From positions 168,239,219 through 168,303,218 of the forward strand of contig CM060964.1 of the NCBI GenBank assembly GCA_030765045.1: DNA of 64,000 nt, written 5' to 3'. How positions within the stretch are numbered: position 1 is the first letter of the stretch; every line of letters starts with the position of its first letter. The notes beneath the pieces are model-generated. The model searched no databases. It was not told the origin of the DNA and saw nothing but the letters and a program-made list of their open reading frames with translations. Source of the DNA: Tenodera sinensis. Taxonomy: Eukaryota; Arthropoda; Insecta; Mantodea; Mantidae. This document shows, in pieces, positions 21,166 through 32,701 of the stretch. Both the position numbers and the translations under genes were made by a program.

Positions 21166-21989
21166 CTTTTGATATTTTAAATTGTGAGTACAATTTTGTT
21201 TATGGATTTGGTAAATGTGCATGATATGAAGCACAAGGTTCTGAAAATTGTAAATATAGCATTAAAAAAGAAATTGTAAGCATTACCTTAACTAGCACAC
21301 AGTATAAATAAGGTACAGTGAACTTGGCAAAATGAGAATTAGTGTTTTAACAAAAGCATTGAAACAGACTCAAACTAAAAACAGACTCTTTAGAGCAGCC
21401 ATGTGTGAAGCAGATCTGTGGTTCAAATCCCGAATATGGCACTGAATTTTTCAGTCTTACTTCTACCTCTCACACTCTTGGAAATTTATATAAACTCAGA
21501 AGAGTAAATAATGTAAAAGTAGTATAAGCAGCATTGTTTTTATTAACATGAGAGTTATTAATTGTTAATGAAAACTTTTATATAACCATGAGTTTTACAG
21601 AAGAGAAAATTTGATGAGAGAAGGGATTTAATGTGGGAAAACATACATATTTTATTGTTAAACTGGTCAACAATTAATTTTCACCAGAGAACTAAATGTG
21701 CTGTGAGATAGGGACCAAGATGGTGATTCCATATCTGGTTTCATTTTGTCTTACCAGGTACAGATTTCTTGTTATTTGTAATTTATGATCTGCTCATTAT
21801 TTTCATGTGGCGAATGCAATATTCCCTGTGTGGCACTCATGTTCCACTTTCATTTTGCATGCAATTGCATCATACATAAAACTTAATCTCATCCCACTGT
21901 AATCATCTTTCAGTAATGGTTTGTGGATTGAATGCAACATATTCATTGTACTCGTAATAATGAATCTTATATGATAATGTTATAAAGAG
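21166..21989. other. No gene recognised; possible tRNA-like relic near 21400-21450
   Basis: AT-rich. A B-box-like GGTTCAAATCCC at about 21420 could be a decayed tRNA-derived SINE, but no convincing A box or duplication was found. Confidence 0.4.
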
Positions 21990-22001
21990 ATTTTGTGGTG
22001 C

Positions 22002-23686
22002 GCCTTGCATCTGGCAATGAAGCCATTAGTATTCATGCTTTCCAATACTTTTGAACTGTAGTTTCTTCTGATCTTAATGCTTCACAGATCTTCAAGTGGT
22101 CTTCGTTCATTTCTGCTGGATCGTTACACAGGACACATATTGGTGAAGCTGAGATACCTACTCTGTAGAGATGACTTGCTAAGCAGTCGTGATTTGTCAG
22201 TAGTCAGAAGGCAGCAACCACTGTTTTCCTTGGTCTCTGGGGGATTATATCTGGGTTGGAAAGTAGTGTAATCCATTTTTTATCTTTGGCATTTGTTTCT
22301 ATTTCTTGTAGGTATGAATGAGAAAATTTTTTAATGATCAAGCGTTTTATTGAGGAATATGAGAAATTGAATTTAGACTTTTGTTTTATTGTTGTGCCTT
22401 TCTTTGCAAGTGAGTCTCCAGCTTCCTTCCCCATGACTCCACAGTGTACTGGAATCCATTGGAAATGAACAGTCTTACTAACGTTTTGGAGTTGTGTTAA
22501 CATTTTGTAGCATTCTCTAATTTTTGTTGACTTCTTTGTAGTATTTGAACATATTCCCTGAATTGCAGCTTTAGAATCTGAAAGAATTACTGCCTTGTTA
22601 AATTTATTTAAGGGAAGATTTAATAATTGTCGGAGAGCAATGTATATAGCCTCTATTTCTCCATCATAATTTGTTGTGTCTCTGCCAACAGAATGATAAA
22701 AGGAAAAATGTGAACACATAACTCCAGCTCCAGTAAGGTTTTCCGTGTAGGATCCATCAGTATATATGTGCAGCCATTCTTCTGTGGGATATCTAGTATT
22801 GATAGTTTCCAGAGCTAGAAGTTTTTGTATTTCTTTTGGTGTGTCTGATTTACTTATTTCCTCTATTAATTCCAAACTGAAGGTAGGTTGCAACAATTCC
22901 AATGGATTTTCTCTTGTAAGTAGATTTTCTCTGGTGTCAGGAATGTTCAATTTGGATTTAATCTGTGTTACCTTTTCTAGGAAACTACTATGAGTTTTAA
23001 GGATTGAAGGAGGGAGGTTCTCTTTTGTCCATTTAGAGTTTGGCTGTCGTAACATTTTCTCGTGTTGGAGCAATGCTTGTTCTTCCATTTTTGTTGTTAT
23101 TGATGGGGTCTGTGTTAAGGCAAGCATGGCATCAATGGGTGTGGATTTAACTGCTCCAGTGATTAGGCGAAGAGCCTGATTTTGTATTTGTTCAAGTTTA
23201 TTGATGTTAGCATTTGCTGCTGTTATTAAATCTTCAGAATAGTACAAGAGGTTTGGTTTAACGTACATTTTGTATGTTGTGTTAAGGACTCTCCTTGAGA
23301 AGGCCCATTTAGCACCAGCTAACCTTTTCAGGATTTGCAGTTTCTTTTCAACCTTTTCTGAGATGTTTGTTATACGTTTTTTCCAACTTAGCTTTCTGTC
23401 GAAAGCGATGCCTAAGTATTTGGCATCATCAACTGCTTAGAGTGGTTTACCATTATAATTTATGTTAATATTAACTGGTTTGTATTTTAGTGTAAATAAT
23501 TCATAATTTGTTTTTTCCACATTGATAGCCATGAGGTTTTCGGAGCTCCATTCATGTACTTTGTTTAGGGCTGTTTCTATTCTGTCTTTAATTAATTCAG
23601 GTTCTTTTGGAGAGCCTGTAGTCCAAATGACTACATTGTCAGCAAATAAAGCAATTTTGGTTTCTGAAGTTTTTATTATTTATTAT
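22002..23686 (-). pseudogene. I-like LINE (minus copy): RT C-terminal half, RNase H, zinc tail
   Basis: On the minus strand the frame opens in the RT palm with LFADN (near 23655, last Asp of FADD changed to Asn), then KYLGIAFDRKL, thumb and connection. The RNase H domain is intact in sequence: YTDGS near 22760, DGEIEA near 22655, LSDSKAA near 22580 and the final Asp in AGDSLAKKG near 22415. The C-terminal CX2C...H...C cluster (CVLCNDPAEMNEDHLKIC near 22090) follows. Breaks are a stop near 23437 and TGA at about 22204 in place of a sense codon. The copy stops at GATGCAAGGC, about 10 bp before the CAA-repeat tail seen at 58110. Confidence 0.85.
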
Positions 23687-24208
23687 GTTAAGTACTCAGG
23701 GGTCTCCGTCTAGGGGATATGTGAATAGGGACACAAGGTACCCAAGCTGAGCAGAACATTACTTCCACTTACTGGTGTTTTGCTCCTCACTGTAACTTTT
23801 CTGTCTGACCTTACCTTGGTCAACTCTTGTTCTCTTCCGACCCCAATGCTATTAGGGTTCCTGAGGGCTAGGGAGTCTTTATTTTTCCAACCTCTCCATT
23901 TCTCTAATTTCTCTATAAAACCTTAACCAATAACATGCTGACCTGTCATGGCATGTATACGTCCTCTGATTGATAATCAGAGGATATGGTCAGTGAATTT
24001 ATTTTGATAATTCTCCCGGTCAGGTCGGTGAGACCCGTAAACCAACGACAGGTGTGGTCCTCCAGACATTCTGGGGGTTGTGAGAGAGCGATGTGACCAC
24101 CAAAACATAAAAATATGGTGCTCTCTAAAAAGCGGTTACATTTATTGCTAAGTCTCTTCGATATTTATGCAATATGACTCGAGGGGTAAAATGTTCCGGA
24201 GTTAAAAT

Positions 24209-24239
24209 AGTCCCCCATTCGGATCTCTGGGCGGGGACT
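24209..24239 (+). promoter_or_regulatory. Conserved hairpin module near the LINE 5' end
   Basis: AGTCCCC at 24209-24215 pairs with GGGGACT at 24233-24239 around a short loop. It lies just after the first ATG and is preserved, stem included, in the deletion derivative at 50882-50912. Similar TAGTCCCCC...GGGCGGGGACTA modules are, from memory, common at arthropod LINE ends. A role in promoter or RNA function is inference. Confidence 0.4.
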
Positions 24240-25792
24240 ACTTCTCGAGAACCAAAACATTATATTAATAGAAGATCTAACATCAGACTTCTACAATGGA
24301 ATGCGGGTGGTCTCACACAAACAAAAAGAGTAGAACTGAATAAAATTGTATTTGACTATAATATCAATATATTTTTCATACAGGAAACAAATCTAACAAA
24401 TGACCAACTTAAATACTTCAATTTTACTGGTTTTCTACTACACCTACTACCCAAAAATAGACAGATAAGTAGTGGAATATTAGTTGGAGTCAAAAAGGAT
24501 ATTAAAACCTTTGAAATTGTTAAAGAAATGGATAACACAGATAAAAGTAACACATCTACATTTATACAGTATTTACAATCCTCCCAGGAATGAACCAGAT
24601 CTCTCTCTTATTGACCAATTAAATAAAACAATCGTAATTGGGGATTTCAATGCTCATTCCAAAAGATGGCATTATGAAAAAGTGGATTCTACAGGGCAGA
24701 TAGTGGAAGAATTTTTGAATACCACAACTTTTGAACTGATTTATAGTAAAGAAGATCCCACAACCTTCATACATTACTCTGGAGCAGGCAGTAACCCAGA
24801 CCTCTTGTTAGCTACAACAGATATTGTTTCAAAAATTAAAAAATAAGTTATAGAAGATCCAAGTTCTGGTCACAGAGCAGTAATTGCTGATATAAAACTA
24901 GATAATACAAATAACAGTCAATGTCACACGAATCTGTATTGGAACTTCAAAAAAGCAGATTGGATCAAATATAAAACTGAACTGGAACATAAATTTAAAG
25001 AACAAACAAACTCACAGCTACATGACCAACCAGATGATTTGAACAAAAATTTCTATAAAGTCATCCTAGAAACCGCAAAAAAACATATTCCTCGGGGAAG
25101 AACCCCCAGTTAGAAGAACTGAAAAAGCAAAGGGATATAGCTAGAAATACAGCTGAACAAACAAAAAACATATCGGATACACAAATATGGCGGAAGAAAT
25201 GTGCCTCACTAAAAAAAGAAATTAATACTGCTAAAAAGAATTACTTTAATAATTTCTTAGAAAAAAATGGATTATAGGACAAATGGTAACAAAGCTCATA
25301 AGTTCATAAAAAATGTCAAGGATAGGAAAGAAAACAACAGCACACCTATCATACACAACAATAAAATATTAACAAATGATGCAGCCATAGCCGAAACATT
25401 CAATAAATATTATGCTAATTCACATAAAGTAACAAGAAATAATAAAAAGGAACGTAAAGAATTTAAGAAAGATTTGAAACAAGAAAGAGAATGTGATCCT
25501 AACACTCAGTGCAATATCTTTTTTCAAAATTTTAATATGCAAGAAGTAAACATTACAATAAATAATCTAAAAAACAAAAGTCTCCTGGACTTCGTGTAGT
25601 TCTTCACATACATCCAGAGTTCATAAAAAACCTTGGAAAAACAGCAAAACAACAACTACTAAAACTCTACAATCTATCCTGGAAAACCACTGTACCTGCT
25701 GAATGGCGAAAGGCAATAATTGTCCCACTCTTGAAGAAAGACAAAAGAGCGTCAGAAATAAAAAATTATAGACCAATAGCTCTTACTAGCAT

Positions 25793-26565
25793 TGATACCG
25801 AAATTTAGATTTCCAATCGAATGGGCTTGATAAAGACACGTTTTAATTTAATTGCCGGATGTGAGATTTGTGATAAGTGTTGAGTAATAACATATGTAGA
25901 TAATAGAGTAGGAAGTGTTGTAAGGTAAGCAAGATATGAGTAAATAATAGTCGTTAAATTTGTAGTATAAACGCATTATTGGTTTGAAATTAACGAGTCA
26001 TGACGTCATACCATATAGTTTGAAATCAGTCAAAATTCAGGTCTGCCAACCTTAAAAGTCGCGCGATATATTTAATAAAATATAAAGTAAACATCGTTTA
26101 ATCATAAAAAGGTAATTATATATTCGAAATTCAAAAAAGAACATGTTATAATAGAAAGGGACATTTCTAAATTGCGGAAAAAGGAAATAGCATTTTGGAT
26201 ACGAGGCTTTCTTTTGGATGACGTCATGACATTTAAAATTGGAGAGAACGTTTTCTTAGCGTGGGTAAGCCAGAAAGCGTCACTACTCAGCCCAGACCAG
26301 TACGGCCCGTTGTGGTGTGCAGACGTGAGTGCGATTCCTCTGCGGATCGAAAATCGGCATAACTCCCGAAAGTATATAAGAAGTAATAAACAATATACAA
26401 AGGTTTTCTTGGATAGTCTATAACACCTACGCATACCCGAGATAAAGAAAGAGATCTCATCCTGAACTAGCCGGAACGAAACAAATCAAAGGGCGACACA
26501 ACGTGACCAACGACATTTACGCATCAAATGGCGATCCAACGAGAACCCAACGACATTCCGCCACA
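25793..26565 (+). repeat. 5' LTR
   Basis: Begins TGATACCG, ends CCGCCACA. Two CRE-type palindromes TGACGTCA lie at 26001-26008 and 26219-26226. TATATAA is at 26373-26379 and AATAAA at 26385-26390, which marks the U3/R region near 26370-26410. The short open frames inside it are not genes. Confidence 0.95.
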
Positions 26566-26567
26566 AA

Positions 26568-26585
26568 TGGCGCCCAACGTGGGGC
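26568..26585 (+). promoter_or_regulatory. tRNA primer-binding site
   Basis: TGGCGCCCAACGTGGGGC starts two bases after the 5' LTR. TGGCGCCC is the usual start of a site complementary to a tRNA 3' end (tRNA-Lys type in many gypsy elements and retroviruses; the exact tRNA was not checked). Confidence 0.85.
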
Positions 26586-26774
26586 GTCGAGAGAATAGAC
26601 CAACCCCAAGACGACCAAGCCAGCAGAGAACCAGCAAACAAGAAGGTGCCCAGCGTGTCAACATCTGTGAAACGTGTAGTGAACAAGTTTAAGTGCAGTT
26701 AAAAAAAAAAATAGTGAAATAGTGAAAATTGTGAAATATTGGTGAGTAGAAAAACACATGTAAATAGCTTAGAA

Positions 26775-28730
26775 ATGGAAGACAGTGATAGCGATTTTCT
26801 AGGTTTTGAGAGTCCGGAAATTGAGAAAAGTGTAGTTAGGATGGAAGAATATAATCAAAATATAATCGGTAGCGGAATATGCCAAGAAGTAGAAGATCAG
26901 AACGTTAGAGAAACACCTAGAGGTAGCTCAGAAATGTTTAGTAGTAATTCAGAAAGGCCAGCAATTATGTCAGAAATAGAGAATATGTTTCAAAAGATAA
27001 TGAAAAAGATGAGTACAGAGTTAAGTCAAAAGATAGATGAAACTAGTAAAGAATTAAGAAGAGAGTTAGGACAGAAATTAGAGAAGGGACAGCAGGAATT
27101 GGGAATGCAATTGGAAAATCAGAAGAGAGCTTTAGAAACCTTTAGGGAAGAAGTTAGGGAGGAAATTAATAAAGTCAGTAGTGAAGTAAAAGAAAATAGA
27201 GAACAGGTTAAGGGAGAATTAGAGACAATAAGGCAAGAAGTAAAGAATTCTGAAAAGAAATTAGCTCAACAAGTTAGTGAAAAATTAGATAAAGAAAGGG
27301 AAAGAGTAACATATAGATTAGACAAACAAAGGGAAGAGGTAGTACAAAGGTTAGATAAAGACAGGGAAGAAATTAGAGAAGAGATACAGGGGTGTAAAGT
27401 TAGAATGGAAAGATCTGATGTAGAAAGTGAAAGGCAGGCTAGAAATTTGGAGGATGTTACAGACCAAATAAAAGGGGTAGTAACAGAAATTACTCAGGTA
27501 AAAGAGGCCTTAGAAAATTTGAAATTAAATGAAAATGCATGTAATCACAACAATCTTAATAATGAAGCTGCAAGAAACGAGGCAATACCAGGTGTATCAG
27601 CTGACATTTCGATGCAAAATAGAGGTAACAGTAATTCCCATTCTGATCTCAGAAATAGTTCAGGGACAGGTGACAATTCAAATTTACATTGGCCTAACCA
27701 TGTCTTAAATGAAATGACACTTCCAGTTTTTGAAAATGAAGATTCAGATGATCCTAAAGCCTTTTTAGAAGGGTTACAAGAGTACTTCACGGTGAAACGT
27801 ATACCAGAGGAGTACAAGATGGTGATAGTAAGAAAATGCCTAAAGGGTAATGCTGCCAATTGGCTAGGCCTTTCTATGGGTAACAATAATGATTACAGGA
27901 CCTTTAGGAACATCTTTTTAACCAGATATTGGGGAGCTAGTAGGCAGGCTAATATTAGAGTTGAATTAAGCAATGGAAAGTTTAATCCTAGATCGGAGGA
28001 ATCGATGGTCAACTATTTTATGAGAATGGCGAGAAAATCGAAGATGTTGGATCCTCCCTTAGATGAAAAAGATCTAATAAATATAGTTACTCCACATTTT
28101 CCGGAAACGCTTCAACACTACCTAATCATAGCCCGACCCGATAGCATTGCAGCTATGATCGAATTATTATCAGCCTTAGAAGTCAATAAGCCAAAACACG
28201 CATTTGGAAATAAATATGAAGAAAAAGAAACTGTAAATTCTTTCGGGCAAGGGGCACAGTATTATCAGAATAGAAGTGAGATTAGGGAAAGATATAAAGG
28301 ACCAGTACCAAGGATGGAATCATTCCGGTGGGAAAATCAAGGTAGATATAACCAGGAAGGGCATCACCAAAATAGAAATGGTAATCTAAGGGGAAGAAAT
28401 ATAAGGGTGAATTATATGAATACAAATAGATTTGATCGAGGTAGACGGGGACGTTATTTTGGACATAGTAGAAATTCAAATGATGGGTATTGGACAAACA
28501 AAGATAATGAGTTTAGACCGAGGTCACCAAGACAGGGAGAAAGGTATTCTAATGGACGAAATTCCCCCGAAAATGCGGAAATGGTCGAGGCCATTAACAC
28601 GGTCAAAAACATGGTAGGAAGTAACCCCGATTTAATGCAGGAAAACAGAAGTAACAATTCGGGAAATAGTACAGGAGCAATACCTAAAAATCAGGGAAAC
28701 GCCAGACCCGGTCAAACGCGCCTTCAGTGA
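26775..28730 (+). CDS. Gag polyprotein of the LTR retrotransposon
   Basis: 651 residues from ATG 26775 (frame open from 26739 without an earlier ATG). Residues 1-60 are acidic. About residues 65-245 form a long charged coiled coil of E/K/Q/R heptads, beginning in the segment MFQKIMKKM. The capsid-like Retrotrans_gag domain spans about 320-470 (FLEGLQEYF, then NAANWLGLSM and MVNYFMRMARKSK). The C-terminus is rich in Arg, Gly and Asn (several RGR and NRN motifs) and has no CCHC knuckle, so RNA binding probably relies on basic RG-type sequence. It assembles the particle and packages RNA. The frame is intact and ends in TGA at 28728-28730, overlapping pol. Confidence 0.85.
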   Translation: MEDSDSDFLGFESPEIEKSVVRMEEYNQNIIGSGICQEVEDQNVRETPRGSSEMFSSNSERPAIMSEIENMFQKIMKKMSTELSQKIDETSKELRRELGQKLEKGQQELGMQLENQKRALETFREEVREEINKVSSEVKENREQVKGELETIRQEVKNSEKKLAQQVSEKLDKERERVTYRLDKQREEVVQRLDKDREEIREEIQGCKVRMERSDVESERQARNLEDVTDQIKGVVTEITQVKEALENLKLNENACNHNNLNNEAARNEAIPGVSADISMQNRGNSNSHSDLRNSSGTGDNSNLHWPNHVLNEMTLPVFENEDSDDPKAFLEGLQEYFTVKRIPEEYKMVIVRKCLKGNAANWLGLSMGNNNDYRTFRNIFLTRYWGASRQANIRVELSNGKFNPRSEESMVNYFMRMARKSKMLDPPLDEKDLINIVTPHFPETLQHYLIIARPDSIAAMIELLSALEVNKPKHAFGNKYEEKETVNSFGQGAQYYQNRSEIRERYKGPVPRMESFRWENQGRYNQEGHHQNRNGNLRGRNIRVNYMNTNRFDRGRRGRYFGHSRNSNDGYWTNKDNEFRPRSPRQGERYSNGRNSPENAEMVEAINTVKNMVGSNPDLMQENRSNNSGNSTGAIPKNQGNARPGQTRLQ

Positions 28731-29785
28731 GAACTGGGTATCCTAGTAATGATTGTGATAAGTACTCGGAAATAAATAGTCCTGGAAGGCAAATGATGAT
28801 ACAAAAGAAAAGAGAATGGAGAGATAGAATCGACGAAAACGAAAAAGTAGGAGATCCACCTAAAATAAAAATTGGAGTAAATGGAAAACAATACAATGCA
28901 ATTATAGATACGGGATCAAATAGCACAGTATGCTCACAAAATTTTTATGATAATTTACAAAGTAGTGGTTTTAAAGTAATGTCTTTACCAGTTAATGGGG
29001 TATATTGCTCGCTAGCTGTGGGAAAACGAAAAGAGAGAGTAAAATTTCAAGCAATGATAAATATTGAAATAAATGGGAGAATACTAGGAATTTTATTTCT
29101 GATTGTAGGAAGACTTGTGACAGATATTATAATAGGTTGTGATTGTCTTTATGCCTGGGAAGCTGTGGTGAATTTTAAAAACATGATTGTAGAAATGAAA
29201 GTTGAAGATGAGACCATTATAGTGCCTTTTGTGGAAGATAGTAGTTCAGAAACTATTGTAAGAGAAAAAGAGGAAGAAGAAATCCAAGGGGATACATTCT
29301 TTGTAGAATATGTTAAAGTAGGAGCTATGGAATTAACTGAAGTAAATGTCAAAGAGTACAATGTCGATAATAAAGAAAATGTAGAATGGGATAAAAATGA
29401 TTTCATAGACAATTTGAGGTTTTCTGACACAACTAGGTACTATGATAGGGAGAGTAGTGAAGACTTAGAAGAATTGTTGAGGGAAAAAGTAACTCAGGCT
29501 GATCAACTAAATGAACAACAGAGGGATAAACTGTTTGAAATATTAATCCGAAATAAAGAAGTATTCTCTGAGAAACCTGGTAAATGTAATATTTATACTC
29601 ATTCGTTTGAGATGATACCCATCAAACCTTTTACGCATAAAGCGAGAGCTATCCCTAGTACAATAAGAGAAGAGGTAGATGCAGTTATAAAGTCAATGTT
29701 AGAAGATGAGGTTATTGAGATTTCGAATTCAGAATTTGTGAATCCCCTATGTATTGTAAATAAAGCCAATGGAAGATTAGGGTGA
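28688..29785 (+). pseudogene. Pol fragment: aspartic protease and start of RT
   Basis: Entered by -1 frameshifting from gag. The retropepsin has its catalytic DTG at 28907-28915 in the context AIIDTGSNSTV, a flap region, and the second conserved motif DIIIGCDCL near 29130. A ~170-residue acidic linker follows, then the first RT segment with FVNPLCIVNKANG near 29740. A one-base loss near 29781 puts the next RT residues (TLDARKLN) out of frame, ending this frame at 29785. Protease would cleave Gag and Gag-Pol inside particles. RT palm, YXDD and RNase H are absent. Confidence 0.85.
28694..28700 (+). promoter_or_regulatory. Candidate -1 ribosomal frameshift site GGGAAAC
   Basis: In the gag frame the heptamer reads G GGA AAC, a standard X XXY YYZ slippery sequence. 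It is the only such site in the overlap where the pol frame is open (28688-28730). Pol is in the -1 frame relative to gag, as required. A downstream pseudoknot was not modelled. Confidence 0.8.
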
Positions 29786-29831
29786 CATTAGACGCGAGAA
29801 AACTAAATATCATTGTTCCTCATACTTTCCA

Positions 29832-30386
29832 TCAGGGAATCCAACAGAACGTGTCCTCCGAGATATAGGAATTTATTTACGTGTACTTACACATCATAAT
29901 CACAAGGATTGGGTGAAATATTGTCCATTGATAGAAAAGATTATCAATCACACCATTAATGTAACTACTGGGTTTGCACCAATAAAATTAATGTTAGGAA
30001 TTGAACCAGAACCTATATTGATCGGGGTACCAAAAATACTGAAAACTAATGACATTCAGTTAAGTGAAGAAGAAAGAGCGAAAATTGCTTTTGAACGAAT
30101 CAAGAAAAAGGCAGAGAAGCGAAAATTAAAGAAAAAGAGTAGAAAACATAAATGGGAACCTAAGATAGGCGATTGGGTACTAGTTAAAGACCATAAGTTA
30201 TCAAGTGCATTGCGAGGTAGGAACAAAAGGATGGAATTGTTATATAAAGGTCCTGCAGAAATTATATCCAAATTTGGTTATCATACCTATGAATTAAAAG
30301 ATGTTAAAAATGAAAAATGTCTGGGAAGATGGCATAAACAACTCCTTCGACCATACAAGAAACCGTGTGGTACCTTGGAACCTTGA
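29832..30386 (+). pseudogene. Integrase C-terminal half, fused to RT start by deletion
   Basis: Sequence changes abruptly near 29830 from RT to integrase: GNPTERVLRD near 29835, then a segment ending GFAPIKLMLG near 29980, and the GDWVLVKDH/KLSSALRGRN module near 30170-30215. It ends GRWHKQLLRPYKK at 30386. The zinc-binding HHCC domain and the DDE catalytic core upstream are missing. The deletion is estimated at well over 2 kb from normal gypsy pol length. The join lies within CATCAGGGAAT. Confidence 0.85.
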
Positions 30387-31157
30387 TTTCATGTAAAAAA
30401 AAAAAATTCGAAGTGTCATTTGTCTATTGGCGCCCAATCAGCTTCGAGATAAAATTTAAATGTTAGCTTACTTGAAAACCATATATTGGTCAGGTACTTA
30501 CATATTCATGACAAATGCAGAATGTGAATTGCTATATACTACAAAGAGCTTAAGAATATATGGTATAGAGCTTACAATAACAGCTTCAGAAAGATTGTAA
30601 AAATGTTCATCTCCGCATAGAGAGAAAACAGAATATTTACTTTGTAAACATTTGTTAAAATATTTAGATGTATAGATAGTTATCACAGCAAGATAAAGAA
30701 AGAACTTGTATGAAGAGTGTAATGGATTTATATAAATATATGTACATTTAGTGCTTAAAGGATCTAGTAAAGATATGTGTTACAATAACAAAAGTGCAAA
30801 ATCACAGTGCAAGTGATAGTGAGAGCGAAGTGAGCAAACATGAACTAAAAGAAGGAAGTATAAAGAAAGACTCTTGAAATTTAACCTTTATATAAAAGTT
30901 TCACAGAAGAAACCATAACATATTGTAATTAGTATTTAAGGATTAATGTTTAGTCAAGTGTATAATTGTTTGTCATGTTATAAAGATTAATGAGAAGATG
31001 TGTTAATAACCAATTTCAAAACAGTGTAATTGAAAATTGTATATAATGGGAGTGTTGCCGATTATTCAAAATACAGGAGTAATTTTAATTTTTCTTTCGG
31101 GCAAGACATTTACATTATTTTATTATGAAATAATAAAATAACATAAATGGGGGCATT
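30387..31157 (+). other. Non-coding 3' region of the LTR element with polypurine tract
   Basis: AT-rich, no env-like frame. The purine-rich AAATGGGGGCATT just before the 3' LTR (about 31145-31157) is the likely second-strand primer. Confidence 0.65.
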
Positions 31158-31930
31158 TGATACCGAAATTTAGATGTCCAATCGAATGGGCTTGATAAAG
31201 ACACGTTTTAATTTAATTGCCGGATGTGAGATTTGTGATAAGTGTTGAGTAATAACATATGTAGATAATAGAGTAGGAAGTGTTGTAAGGTAAGCAAGAT
31301 ATGAGTAAATAATAGTCGTTAAATTTGTAGTATAAACGCATTATTGGTTTGAAATTAACGAGTCATGACGTCATACCATATAGTTTGAAATCAGTCAAAA
31401 TTCAGGTCTGCCAACCTTAAAAGTCGCGCGATATATTTAATAAAATATAAAGTAAACATCGTTTAATCATAAAAAGGTAATTATATATTCGAAATTCAAA
31501 AAAGAACATGTTATAATAGAAAGGGACATTTCTAAATTGCGGAAAAAGGAAATAGCATTTTGGATACGAGGCTTTCTTTTGGATGACGTCATGACATTTA
31601 AAATTGGAGAGAACGTTTTCTTAGCGTGGGTAAGCCAGAAAGCGTCACTACTCAGCCCAGACCAGTACGGCCCGTTGTGGTGTGCAGACGTGAGTGCGAT
31701 TCCTCTGCGGATCGAAAATCGGCATAACTCCCGAAAGTATATAAGAAGTAATAAACAATATACAAAGGTTTTCTTGGGTAGTCTATAACACCTACGCATA
31801 CCCGAGATAAAGAAAGAGATCTCATCCTGAACTAGCCGGAACGAAACAAATCAAAGGGCGACACAACGTGACCAACGACATTTACGCATCAAATGGCGAT
31901 CCAACGAGAACCCAACGACATTCCGCCACA
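31158..31930 (+). repeat. 3' LTR
   Basis: Same length as the 5' LTR and nearly identical, ending CCGCCACA before the GCAT duplication. Contains the same TGACGTCA pair, TATATAA and AATAAA. Confidence 0.95.
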
Positions 31931-32653
31931 GCATAATAGCAAAGGTGATGGAAAGAATGGTGTCAAACAGGTTAAATTCGTTTCCGGAATCAAAAAATTT
32001 AATTTCCCCATGTCAAGCTGGATTTAGAGAGTTCCACTCTACAAATGAACAAGTCTTACTTCTCAGTCAAGAAATCAAAGACTCCTTCAATAGAAGGGAG
32101 GATAATTTATCAGTTTTTATTGATTTCCAAAGTGCATATGATTCTATATGCTGAACAAAACTACTAAAGAAAGTAAAAAAAATAGGGATACAAGGTCCAA
32201 TGTTTTCATGGCTATGTCATTTCCTAACACAATGCTTTATTGCAACCAGATATGGAAGAAATATATCTAAATACAAACAAGTACACCGTGGCTTACCACA
32301 AGGCGCAGTACTCAGCACAACACTTTTTAATATATTTATTAATGATCTGCCACAACAAATACAAGAATCAGGTGTGAAGTGTGCACTATTTGCTGATGAC
32401 TTGGTAATGTGAACTACAAAACCAAAAAGCAAAAGTACAGAACTAGAAAAAACCATGCAACAATCCTTAACCAAATTATAAAGGTGGACCAAAGAAAATT
32501 TAATGACTGTTAATACAACAAAATCAAACTACCAAATCTTTTCACTAAGAAAAAAGCCACTAAAAATAAAACTAAATTTTGAGGGTCAACAATTACCAGA
32601 AACAAAGAAAGCAAAGTATTTAGGAGTTACATTTGATACTAAACTTACATGGA

Positions 32654-32701
32654 TTTTTTTTGGATTTGGTTTAAGGGCGCTCAACTTCTAGGTCATCAGC
32701 G
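32654..32701 (-). mobile_element. 48-bp retroposed fragment in the LINE RT
   Basis: Flanked by a perfect 12-bp duplication AACTTACATGGA (32642-32653, 32702-32713). Read on the minus strand it ends with an A-run and contains ATGACCT, then GTTG, then GCCCTTAAACC. Removing it with one repeat restores the RT frame. It belongs to the same short family as 44426-44480. Confidence 0.8.

Larger units (their letters stand above)
25793..31930 (+). mobile_element. Ty3/gypsy-like LTR retrotransposon, young, internally deleted
   Basis: Two 773-bp LTRs (25793-26565, 31158-31930) bound a 4.6-kb interior with PBS, gag, truncated pol and PPT. The target duplication is GCAT (25789-25792, 31931-31934). Removing the element restores the I-like LINE RT codons across the site. 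The LTRs differ at only two positions I could find (about 25812 vs 31177 and 26412 vs 31777), so insertion was recent. Pol has lost nearly all of RT, all of RNase H and the N-terminal and core integrase, so it could have moved only with help from a complete relative, or was deleted after insertion. No env-like frame is present. Confidence 0.95.

Noticed and set aside
25793..26565. Open frames of 83 and 110 codons inside the LTR
   Set aside because: They recur in the 3' LTR because the LTRs are duplicates, and they span U3/R regulatory sequence; no protein similarity.
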